Assembly: GCA_025457745.1 (NCBI GenBank)
Contig: JALOTT010000008.1
Span: 1 to 37,183, forward strand
Reading direction: 5' to 3'
Origin: Verrucomicrobiota bacterium
GTDB taxonomy: Bacteria > Verrucomicrobiota > Verrucomicrobiia > Limisphaerales > JADLHS01
Length of the DNA: 37,183 nt
Under the pieces are notes generated by a model, which saw only the letters and a list, made by a program, of their open reading frames with translations, was not told where the DNA came from and did no database searches. The position numbers and the translations under genes are program-made. Positions 8,176 through 15,500 of this stretch are shown one piece after another. Within the stretch, counting starts at the first letter, position 1. The number at the start of each line of letters is the position of its first letter.

Positions 8176-9477
8176 GACTGAACCTCCGTTCCCGCTTTGG
8201 CGGCTTTGATGCGTTTGTTCATCGCGCGCCGTTTCTTTTCCAGGTAAACGCCAAACACAATCAGGAACACGCCGGACACGACGAACATCAGCCCGGTCCA
8301 CGCCATCGTCCCGAACAGACCGAGGTACGTCGCGATGATGTCCAACGCGACAAACCCGACGCCGAGGTTCACCAGGAAGGCCGACCGTTCCTGCAAGCCC
8401 ACCTGGATTTGCAGCAGGCAGAAAACGAACAACACCAGCGCGGCAAACGCGTTGACCGGCGTGAACCCCTGATGCCAGCCCCACATCCGTTCGTGCGGCG
8501 CATAAAACGCCGCGACCAAGAGTCCCGCCGCAACAGCCAGCGCCAGCGTCCAGGTCCAGCGCCATTGGCGGTCCAGTTCAAGGTTTCGCGCGCCGAGGGC
8601 CACGAGCGCCACCGCCACGACCGCCAGTCCGGGCAGAATCCAGTGCGAGCTGCCGGCGTCAGGGTGATAGCCACCCAGGAAACCCTGCCACGTGAGCGGA
8701 TAGCTGAACGCCAGCAACGCCAGCAGGCCGAGCCGCCCGGTCACTTTGGCGAACGACACAAACGCGCCGCGCCGCAGCACGTAACCGAACCCAACGTAAA
8801 CCAGGCCCAGCAGCGCGTAGCCAAGCACCTGACATTCGTTGCGCAAGCGAACCAGGCTGTCCTCTTGGTTGATCTCGAAGCCGAACCAGATTCCCAACGC
8901 CAGCAAGGCGAGCAGATGCTGGGCTTTCGAGCGCAGCAGCCAAGGCAGCGCGGCGATGCCCGCCCACCAGAGCAGGAACGCATTGGGCGGACGCGACACG
9001 AGGTGGTAGATTTGGCCGACCAGCGCGATGTTGCCGAGAAACAGCAGCGAGCCAAGCAGGTGCAGCGCCTCGCCCGTCTTGCGGTAATTGCCCCGCACCC
9101 GGCCTTCGGACCCGCTTTCCTCTTTCGCTGTGGAGAAATCCAATGGTCTTTCGATCGGGAGAGCTTGCCTGGAGCCGATTACCGTGGTAGGGCGCGTCAC
9201 TCCGTGCGCGCCGGGGTCCGACTCTTCCAGAGGCGGCGCGCGCGCCGAGCATCAGCGCCAGTCCGACGGCGATTTTTACGCCGCGCGGGATTTCCTCCCA
9301 GTTCGCGGCGACAAGCAGCACGATGCCGGCGGCCACCAGCACCGCGCCCACGAAGGAAATGATGACGAGGAATTTATTGCTCTCCTCTTTGAGGTTGAAG
9401 TGCGCGATGATTTTTTGCCGTTGGTCGGCGGTGATGAGGCCTGCCTCCTGAATCTTTTGGATGTCGGTGTATTTCAT
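8172..9477 (-). pseudogene. DUF2157 polytopic membrane protein, frameshifted at a repeat
   Basis: Two reading frames together encode one DUF2157 protein. The first part starts at the ATG at 9477 (MKYTDIQKIQEAGLITADQR), has two hydrophobic segments and reaches GLALMLGAR. The frame then enters repeat-derived sequence. The rest continues in another frame from about 9100 (YRKTGEALHLLGSLLFLG) through about nine membrane segments to the stop at 8172. Between them lie about 140 bases containing a copy of the GGTAGGGCGCGTCACTCC palindrome family. The downstream ORF could start at the GTG at 9200, which lies inside the repeat, giving a 342-residue product without the N-terminal domain. A disrupted gene is the simplest reading. 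A two-piece protein or a sequencing error is possible. Confidence 0.68.
9186..9213. repeat. Half palindromic element (GGTAGGGCGCGTCACTCC family) in the DUF2157 gene
   Basis: This stretch is identical to one arm of the perfect inverted repeat at 31724-31796 over about 27 bases. The partner arm is not present here; downstream the sequence only retains a GC-rich GGCGCGC run near 9236. It therefore looks like a single REP unit or a decayed element. Its position coincides with the frame break in the DUF2157 gene. Confidence 0.75.
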
Positions 9478-9592
9478 ACGATTCTCCAGTCCGCCGTATC
9501 GCAGCCGGGACCGAGCGCGTGGCGGGCGTTCCCGAATTGGCCGGTTTTCGACTGTTGGAAGAAGTTCCCGCGCATCGGTTTCATGTCTTTCG

Positions 9593-10441
9593 CTACGGCC
9601 GGCTTTGAGACTGGCCGCCGGTGGCCGATGTCGGTTGGCCGCGCCCGATTCCCGCCTGGAGCAACCCGAGCGCCTGCTCGAGCGCCGCCCGGTTCTGCGC
9701 CCTTCCTTTCGGGCCGTAGATATCGAACGAATGTGTTTCGCCCGCACGGGTGTGCACCACGAGTCGCCGGCCCAGAAAGTATTTGTCCACACACGCCTCC
9801 GTCAGCGAGTCGAATGGCAGTGTGAACGCCGGCCCGGTGTTGGCGAACCGCGCGTCCGACAGAAACTCCAGGCGTGTGCTGTAAATGAGCAGCCGGCCCG
9901 TCTCGCCGACCCAGATCTCGCGGCCCTTCCCTTTGAAACCGTCCACGCCGGCATGCCAACTGGCGCACACGGTCAGCGCCGGGTGTTCGTCTGACATTGC
10001 GGCATTATGGAAGCCCGCGGCGGCGGCGTTGGTGGAAGTGTTCAGAACCTTGCCGGCGTATTTGGAACCAAACCAGGTTGACGAACGCTCCGCTTTCCGC
10101 AACACGCCGTGCTCATCGAACTCGGCCACGAAATAGCGGTCCTTGGTAATCGAGCCGCCGGCGGCCGAGCCGTAACCTCCCACGAACCACAACCCGCAAA
10201 CCTTCTCCGAACGATAGGCCAGCTTGCTTTCCTCCGGGGTCACGGCGTCCGGTTCGCCCAATGCCGTCATGACCTCGGCCCGCGTGGTCTGGCCCGGCTC
10301 AAACCGCTGCGGCGTCTTCTTGTTGATGTTGGCGCGCGCCTTGCCCGTGTCATATTCCGGCGTGGGAACGATCAAACAACCCGACGTGCCGACCGTCAGT
10401 CCCAGCGCGAGCCCCAATGCGGCAAGATTGCGCGCGCTCAT
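9593..10441 (-). CDS. Lipoprotein with N-terminal BamE/SmpA-like segment
   Basis: The 282-residue product begins MSARNLAALGLALGLTVGTSGC, with a lipobox (TSGC) near residue 22. The following segment RFEPGQTTRAEVMTALGEPD matches the pattern of BamE/SmpA-type small domains (a strand, then G-x-T-x-x-E-V and an LGxPD turn). The rest is beta-rich and includes a GKGREIWVGETGRL region and a C-terminal part that may be a PH-like fold, though I cannot prove this. The ATG directly abuts the TGA of the upstream lipoprotein gene with no intervening base, indicating coupled translation. The likely location is the outer membrane or periplasm. The specific role is unknown. Confidence 0.8.
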   Translation of the reverse strand: MSARNLAALGLALGLTVGTSGCLIVPTPEYDTGKARANINKKTPQRFEPGQTTRAEVMTALGEPDAVTPEESKLAYRSEKVCGLWFVGGYGSAAGGSITKDRYFVAEFDEHGVLRKAERSSTWFGSKYAGKVLNTSTNAAAAGFHNAAMSDEHPALTVCASWHAGVDGFKGKGREIWVGETGRLLIYSTRLEFLSDARFANTGPAFTLPFDSLTEACVDKYFLGRRLVVHTRAGETHSFDIYGPKGRAQNRAALEQALGLLQAGIGRGQPTSATGGQSQSRP

Positions 10442-10789
10442 TCAGTTCACCTCCACGAGCGAGTGCTTGCGCAACACGCCACCGTCGTCGAACACCAGCA
10501 CAAGGCTGTACTTGGCCCGCAGCCACGTTGACCAGCCGTCGGACTGCGCCTCGCGCTCGACGACGTAATAGCCCTTGTTCTTCGGCTCGAAGCCAAGCCG
10601 GTAGGTGACGATGTTTTCGCGTTCGAACTTGCCGGAAGGCTGGCCCAACTTGAGCACGACTTCCTCGCGGGCGGTTCTGCCGTCGGCCAGGAAATCGAGC
10701 AGGTCCGCGTGGCCTTTAAGTGGCGCGGTGGTGGCACAACCCGCGACCGCGATTGCCATCAGCAGCCCACCGATGATTTTTCCATTCAT
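10442..10789 (-). CDS. Small lipoprotein, BamE/SmpA-like
   Basis: The 115-residue product starts MNGKIIGGLLMAIAVAGC, with a lipobox (VAGC). The mature part contains LDFLADGRTAREEVVLKLGQ, again the G-x-T-x-x-E-V-x-x-x-LG pattern of BamE-like domains, then a strand-rich end with LVLVFDDGGVLRKHSLVEV. The next gene carries the same motif and the same DEHGVLRKA-type strand, so the two are probably related by duplication, one having gained an extra C-terminal domain. TGA and the next ATG are contiguous. A role in envelope assembly is possible by family resemblance only. Confidence 0.8.
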   Translation of the reverse strand: MNGKIIGGLLMAIAVAGCATTAPLKGHADLLDFLADGRTAREEVVLKLGQPSGKFERENIVTYRLGFEPKNKGYYVVEREAQSDGWSTWLRAKYSLVLVFDDGGVLRKHSLVEVN

Positions 10790-10872
10790 AGCCTCAACGT
10801 TTTCTTGGCAGCATTATGACCGGGACACCTCGCGCCGCCAGCAATTCTTCCTCCGGCTTTGGCCCTGAGATT

Positions 10873-11604
10873 TCATCGGCTGCGAGCCGGGCCGCCGGGC
10901 GCATGGCCTGTGGCTGCGAGATTCTGGTGGCCGGTCAACGTTCGGAGCAGTTCATCGGCAAGCGCCGCGGTCAGTTCGTCGCGCAACGCGGCGCGCAGCG
11001 TTTCGGTCTTGCCGTCGGCCAGTTGGGAGGGCGAATGAACCGAGCGCTTGGCGTCCGCGCTGACGAGCAGCACGGGCTCGCACGTGGAAGTGTCAATCAA
11101 CGTGCCGGCCGCTTTGCCCTCGGCGATGACCTTGGTGCTCGGAACGAGGACGCCGGCCACCAGCGTCAGATCGAACAGTCGCAGCGCGTTTCCGTCCGAC
11201 CACGAATTCATGTTCCCGCCGAAAATGAGCACATGACTGGCGCCAACCGACTGCGCCAGCCGGCAGATGGCCTGCACCTGTTCGAAGACGACTTCCGTGT
11301 GGTTGCTTTGGCCGCGGGTTTCGCCCCACGACGGTAAACCAACCGCGGACGTCACCAGCGAAGGGTCGGACAGCAACTGGTCAAGCATGGCCTTGGGCGG
11401 AGACGGTTCGCCAACCTGCACGACCGCCAGGTGGAGGGGTGGCGTGAGCCTGGGTTGCGCGCCCGACGACTTGGGCCGCAGATTGAGGATGTAGTTGGGA
11501 TACGTGACGTTCGCCTGTTCGCGGCGGGACAGGCCGGTCGTTTCGCAACCGGTGGTCAAACCCAACGCCACCAGCGCGACCGCGAATTGAATGGTTGGTT
11601 TCAT
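10873..11604 (-). CDS. Putative lipoprotein of unknown function
   Basis: The 243-residue product begins MKPTIQFAVALVALGLTTGC, with a clear lipobox (TTGC). The mature region contains HLAVVQVGEPSPPKAMLDQL, then alternating strands and helices (AICRLAQSVGASHVLIFGG), then a segment running through DLTLVAGVLVPSTKVIAEGKA. This arrangement suggests an alpha/beta domain similar to those of other periplasmic lipoproteins that include a VGEP-type strand, but I do not recognise a named family. It is the first gene of the minus-strand lipoprotein group and is divergent from the LysR gene across about 140 bases. Function unknown. Confidence 0.78.
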   Translation of the reverse strand: MKPTIQFAVALVALGLTTGCETTGLSRREQANVTYPNYILNLRPKSSGAQPRLTPPLHLAVVQVGEPSPPKAMLDQLLSDPSLVTSAVGLPSWGETRGQSNHTEVVFEQVQAICRLAQSVGASHVLIFGGNMNSWSDGNALRLFDLTLVAGVLVPSTKVIAEGKAAGTLIDTSTCEPVLLVSADAKRSVHSPSQLADGKTETLRAALRDELTAALADELLRTLTGHQNLAATGHAPGGPARSR

Positions 11605-11747
11605 ATTTCAATCTTTCGGTGTGGACTCGCTCGATGAATCACAATCTCACGCGACCAGCGGATCCAATTTCTGGCGGAAGCCTATCTTGGCTTGCCAGCG
11701 GGGTGTTAATTGATAAAAGTGGCGGCGGCATCGGCTGAATCAATCGC

Positions 11748-12653
11748 ATGAACATTCATCACCTGGAATTGTTCTATTACGTGGCGCGGCACGGCGGCAT
11801 TAGTGAGGCGGTGCGCAACATGCCCTACGGAATTCAACAGCCGGCGATCAGCGGGCAGATCATCCAGTTGGAAGCGGACCTCGGCACGACGTTGTTCCAG
11901 CGTCGCCCGTTCTCACTCACGCCAGCGGGCGCGCAGCTTTACGATTTCATCAAACCGTTTTTCGACAACTTGGCACCGATGGCGGAGAAGTTGCGCGGCG
12001 GCGTGTCGCAGCATCTGCGCATTGCGGCGTCGGAAATCATGGTCCGCGATCATCTGCCGCGGCTGTTGCAGGAATTGCGCAAGAAATTTCCGAAGCTCAA
12101 GGTGAGTTTGCGCGAGGGTTATCACCCGCAGGTCGTCACTTGGCTGCAACAGTTGGAAGTGGATATTGCCATCGGGTTGCTCGGCGGCAAGCCGCCTGCG
12201 GGCATCAATTCCGTCCCCTTGTTTCAGATGCCGCTGGTTCTGCTCGTGCCGAGGAACAGTGAACTCAAATCCGCCGGGGAACTCTGGCAGCGCGACCGCA
12301 TCGAGGAGACGCTCATCACCGTGCCCAGCAACCAGCCGATTCGCCGCGCGTTCGAGGAGGGACTTGCGAAACGAAAGGTGGACTGGTTCGGCGGCATCGA
12401 GGTGAGCACCGTCGAGATGGTGCAAACCTATGTGGCTAACGGCTACGGCATTGGTGTGACCGTGGACGTGCCCAAAACGAAATACCATCCGCAGGTGCGG
12501 CCGCTGGCGTTGGAGGAATTTGAGCCGGTGACGTTTGGCGTGCTCTGGCAGGGGCGGCACAATCCGCTGCTTGATGCGTTCCTGAAAATTCTGGAGAACG
12601 CGGCGCGCGAAATCATGGCCGGGGAAGACCCGTGCCGGTTGTTGTTGAAATGA
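11748..12653 (+). CDS. LysR-family transcriptional regulator
   Basis: The 301-residue product has the length and layout of LysR regulators. An N-terminal winged helix-turn-helix covers residues 1-60 (MNIHHLELFYYVARHGGIS, then QQPAISGQIIQLEADLGT and LFQRRPFSLTPAG). A linker helix and a periplasmic-binding-protein-like effector domain follow, from about 85 to 290. The first-helix region HLELFYYVARHGG is typical of the group. It is transcribed divergently from the 10873-11604 lipoprotein gene, so that gene or the lipoprotein group is a candidate target under the usual LysR rule. The effector is unknown. Confidence 0.92.
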   Translation: MNIHHLELFYYVARHGGISEAVRNMPYGIQQPAISGQIIQLEADLGTTLFQRRPFSLTPAGAQLYDFIKPFFDNLAPMAEKLRGGVSQHLRIAASEIMVRDHLPRLLQELRKKFPKLKVSLREGYHPQVVTWLQQLEVDIAIGLLGGKPPAGINSVPLFQMPLVLLVPRNSELKSAGELWQRDRIEETLITVPSNQPIRRAFEEGLAKRKVDWFGGIEVSTVEMVQTYVANGYGIGVTVDVPKTKYHPQVRPLALEEFEPVTFGVLWQGRHNPLLDAFLKILENAAREIMAGEDPCRLLLK

Positions 12654-12730
12654 AATGATTTGGCACATGGGCGGCGTGCGCACCCTGCTGGAGGGGCAAA
12701 ACCTGGCAGGTCACCAGGGGTTGAGACGAT

Positions 12731-12754
12731 CCGCGCTCTCACGAGCGCGGCTAC
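12731..12754. repeat. REP-type hairpin, CTCTCACGAG loop family
   Basis: A perfect 8-base stem CCGCGCTC/GAGCGCGG closes a TCAC loop and is followed by CTAC. It lies in the spacer between the convergent LysR and leucine-rich-repeat genes. A hairpin at 31651-31670, read on the opposite strand, has the same loop and flanking CTAC but different stem bases with compensatory pairing, which marks them as one family. There is no T-tract, so it is not a standard intrinsic terminator. Confidence 0.6.
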
Positions 12755-12787
12755 AGGGAACGGGGGCCGCCGCGCGGCACTCGCGCG

Positions 12788-13849
12788 TCACGGCCAGCGG
12801 AGGCGGTAGAAACGGGCGGGATGATTTGTCCACTGTGGGTCGCTGAAATAGAACGATTCGCCGGTGAGGGTATTGGTTTGCAGTGGAGACCAGGTGGAAT
12901 TGGCCGGACTGGCACAGGCTTCGACCACGACGACCATGCCGCTGGCCCAACTGATATTGAACCCAAATTGATTCGTCCGCACACCGAAGCTGCCATCGCT
13001 GATTTGAACACTCGGCTTCCACAGCGCCTTGGGATACCCGCCAAAGGGCAGGTCCCAGCCAGTGGTCCCAGGCAGGTAATAGACGGTTGCATTGACGCCT
13101 TCGAATGCGTTCGCATCAACGCTGCTGGGGGCGTCCCCCTTGAAATAGACGCTCGTGAGATTGGTGCAGTGATAGAACGCATACACTGCGATGCTGGCGA
13201 CACCGTTGCCGATCGTGACGCTGGTCAGGCTGGTGCAATCAGAGAACGTTCCGTTTCCGATGCTCGTGACGGCGTCGGGGATCGTGACGCGGATCAGGGA
13301 GGTGCTGTAAGCAAACGCAGCCTCCCCAATGCTGGTGACGGCGTCAGGGATCGCTACGCTGATTAGAGAGGTGTTTTGAGCAAACGCGGCGTCCCCGATG
13401 CTGGTGACGGCGGCAGGGATCGTGACGCTGATCAGGGCGGTGCAACCCCGGAATGCCCACGGCCCGATGCTGGTGACGTTGGTGCCGATGGTGACGTGGA
13501 TCACATCGGTGCGGTTTTCAAATGCAAAAGCATCGATGCTGGTGACCGGCAGGTTATGGATCGTGTCTGGGATCGCCACCGTCCCGCCGACACCAATGTA
13601 TCTGACGATGGCGATCGTGTTCTCATTGGTCGTGTATTCAAAATCCTCGGCTTGCACTGCGGTGGACGCCGCCAAAACGACCACCGACGCCAGCAACAAC
13701 CGGCTCCCGGCGCAGGCCATGTTCCTGCGCAACCCGGCAGGCCTGGCGGGTGAATTCGGGCGTCCCGCGAGTTGCCGAAGGTGGTGTAAAAGGGTTGCCC
13801 CGGAGGAGGGTTGCCAGGTGGTGTTCATTTCGGTAGTGGGATCGGTCAT
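12788..13849 (-). CDS. Secreted BspA-type leucine-rich-repeat protein
   Basis: The 353-residue product carries six 23-residue LRR_5-type repeats with the consensus VTSIGxxAFxxCTSLxSVTI (residues of about 102-239). A Pro/Gly-rich region and a C-terminal beta domain ending HPARFYRLRWP follow; that ending is common on secreted proteins of this lineage. A signal peptide MACAGSRLLLASVVVLAAST with an AQA-like cleavage site begins at residue 44, so an internal ATG at 13720, preceded by AGGA, is a strong alternative start and would make the protein about 310 residues. Such proteins are surface or secreted binding proteins. It stands alone, converging with the LysR gene. The ligand is unknown. Confidence 0.87.
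   Translation of the reverse strand: MTDPTTEMNTTWQPSSGATLLHHLRQLAGRPNSPARPAGLRRNMACAGSRLLLASVVVLAASTAVQAEDFEYTTNENTIAIVRYIGVGGTVAIPDTIHNLPVTSIDAFAFENRTDVIHVTIGTNVTSIGPWAFRGCTALISVTIPAAVTSIGDAAFAQNTSLISVAIPDAVTSIGEAAFAYSTSLIRVTIPDAVTSIGNGTFSDCTSLTSVTIGNGVASIAVYAFYHCTNLTSVYFKGDAPSSVDANAFEGVNATVYYLPGTTGWDLPFGGYPKALWKPSVQISDGSFGVRTNQFGFNISWASGMVVVVEACASPANSTWSPLQTNTLTGESFYFSDPQWTNHPARFYRLRWP
13133..13546. repeat. 69-base coding tandem repeat (six LRR units)
   Basis: Six consecutive 69-base units encode the 23-residue leucine-rich repeats of the minus-strand gene. Neighbouring units keep recognisable DNA identity (GCTGGTGACGGCGTC recurs with few changes), suggesting recent expansion or gene conversion. 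They are protein-coding and uninterrupted by spacers, so this is not a CRISPR array. Confidence 0.85.
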
Positions 13850-14313
13850 TATCTATCATCTTTCACATTAGGCGGTCAATTCGGCCTGGTATCTGCAACG
13901 CCAGCGGGCAATGCCGCTGCTATCCGCTCTGTTCTCACGACCAGGTCCGAGTGCAGGCCTTGTGCCATCCAGAGCGTCTGCCGATCGCTTCTTCCAGCCG
14001 CGCCACCGCCGCCGCATCTGAGCGCCGGCCCTGAGACAACGGATGCCTCATGTCAGGACAAGGGCGGCGAGTTCGCTGCGCGGGAGGCAGGGTAACGGCT
14101 CGAATCCGTCCCCAACGCCGGCAAGCCGGAATGGGCGCGGATGTTGCTAAAAGGTTGGTGTTTCCGGCGTCGAGTTATTGGTTTGGGGCGCGGGAACGAA
14201 AGTGTCGAGTTCTCAAGGCGGCAGGGTGAGGTGTGGCAGAGAGATTGCTTGACGGATAACGGTTGGACAGCGAATGAACTGAACAAGCCAAGGCAACGAT
14301 CACCATTTCCAAT
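13850..14313. other. 464-base gap upstream of the pilus locus
   Basis: Both flanking genes read away from this stretch, so it must hold the promoters for the leucine-rich-repeat gene (minus) and the minor pilin genes (plus). I see no convincing gene, repeat or terminator. A TTGACG at 14249-14254 could be a -35 element, but no good -10 element follows at normal spacing. Confidence 0.5.
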
Positions 14314-14871
14314 TTGAAAGCTGTTATGTTTGCGATGGAACTGCCCGGAAACCGTCCAGGGAAACCACGGACCGCCGCCTTTACGCTGGCGGAGGTGGTC
14401 ATGGCCGTGGCGATTGCGGCGCTGATTTTCGGAGGCATTCTCGCCGCCAACATTCAACTCACCAGGCGCGCGGAATGGTCGGGGCAGTCCCTGGCCGCGC
14501 AGGCGCTGGCCATTCAGCAACTGGAGCAGGCCCGCTCCGCCTTATGGGATGATTCGACCGGGGTGCAACAAAGAAACGAACTGACGAACCTCAACCTGTC
14601 GGGCTGGACGTACAACACCTCAACCCGGGTGGGCAAGGGGTATTCCTGGTCGAATCTCGATCTCCCCATTGCCGGCACGAATTTCATCCGGGCCACCAAT
14701 TATGTGACCATCACCCTGTTGACCAACGTCACCGGCCTCCCGGCCATCAAGCTCCAGATGGTTCAAGTGGACACGGTCTGGCGCTTTCTCGGTTTCGGCG
14801 CCACCCGCCTTTACACCAACTCGATCGCCACTTACTACGCGCCGGACAATCTGGATCCCAGCAACTTATGA
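14314..14871 (+). CDS. Minor pilin or pseudopilin, PilV/GspI-like
   Basis: The N terminus contains the prepilin signature: a basic leader, then AAFTLAEVVMAVAIAALIFG, with Phe at +1, Glu at +5 and the hydrophobic assembly helix. The mature part of about 165 residues has a coiled N-terminal helix followed by a strand-rich domain, as in PilV or GspI. The track start is a TTG (14314); ATGs at 14326 and 14335 are equally compatible with the leader. The stop overlaps the next start as ATGA. It is the first of three pilin-like genes in the order PilV, PilW, PilX. It should be processed by a prepilin peptidase encoded elsewhere. Confidence 0.85.
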   Translation: MKAVMFAMELPGNRPGKPRTAAFTLAEVVMAVAIAALIFGGILAANIQLTRRAEWSGQSLAAQALAIQQLEQARSALWDDSTGVQQRNELTNLNLSGWTYNTSTRVGKGYSWSNLDLPIAGTNFIRATNYVTITLLTNVTGLPAIKLQMVQVDTVWRFLGFGATRLYTNSIATYYAPDNLDPSNL

Positions 14872-15500
14872 AAGGCTTTTTCATGAAGCAGCGGCTTCCG
14901 GCTGGAAGCGCCGCGCGGCGGACACAAGCGCTCACGCTCGTCGAGATGATGGTGGCGATGAGTATTTTCAGTCTCGTGTCCCTCGGCTTGGTTTACACAC
15001 ATCTCTTCGCCCTGCGCCAGGACGAACTGGCGAACAGCAAATTGGGCGCGAGCGATTCGTCGCGGCGCGGCTTCAGTATGCTGGCGGACGATGTGCGCGC
15101 CGCCAAGATGTGGCAGGTGGGCGATGGCAACCAGTCCACCTTCACGCCGATCGCCAACGGCACCGCCCAGCAGGGCACCGCTCTGCAAATCAACCTTACC
15201 ACCGACACGAATAGTTACATCCTCTATTACTTTGACACGTCCAAGTGTGAATTACGCCGGCGGCACAGCGGCGTGACCGGCTCGAAGTTGATCGCCCAGA
15301 ACCTGACGAACACCATGTACTTTCGCGCTGAGAACCACCGGGGCGAAGTGCAGACGGACCTCTCTCACAAAGGCGTGATCAACGTGGCGATGCAATTCTG
15401 CCAGTACCAGTATCCCCTCACGAGGGTGGGGCCCGGGTACTTCTACGACTATTACAAAATGGAGTTCAGGCTGGCTTCGCACATCCCCGATGGACCATGA
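14868..15500 (+). CDS. Minor pilin or pseudopilin, PilW/GspJ-like
   Basis: The 210-residue product has a basic leader and then QALTLVEMMVAMSIFSLVSL, a prepilin cleavage and methylation segment with Glu at +5. The following region (RRGFSMLADDVRAA) resembles the helix of GspJ/PilW proteins that is followed by several long strands. The residue before the mature Ala-Leu-Thr is Gln rather than the usual Gly, which is odd and may affect processing; an Ala at the junction with the first helix could also be the first mature residue. The gene overlaps both neighbours by 4 bases, implying strict co-translation with the PilV-like and PilX-like genes. Confidence 0.82.
   Translation: MKGFFMKQRLPAGSAARRTQALTLVEMMVAMSIFSLVSLGLVYTHLFALRQDELANSKLGASDSSRRGFSMLADDVRAAKMWQVGDGNQSTFTPIANGTAQQGTALQINLTTDTNSYILYYFDTSKCELRRRHSGVTGSKLIAQNLTNTMYFRAENHRGEVQTDLSHKGVINVAMQFCQYQYPLTRVGPGYFYDYYKMEFRLASHIPDGP

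Noticed and set aside
13133-13546. Possible CRISPR or satellite array
   Set aside because: The 69-base units are contiguous, in frame and encode leucine-rich repeats; there are no unique spacers.
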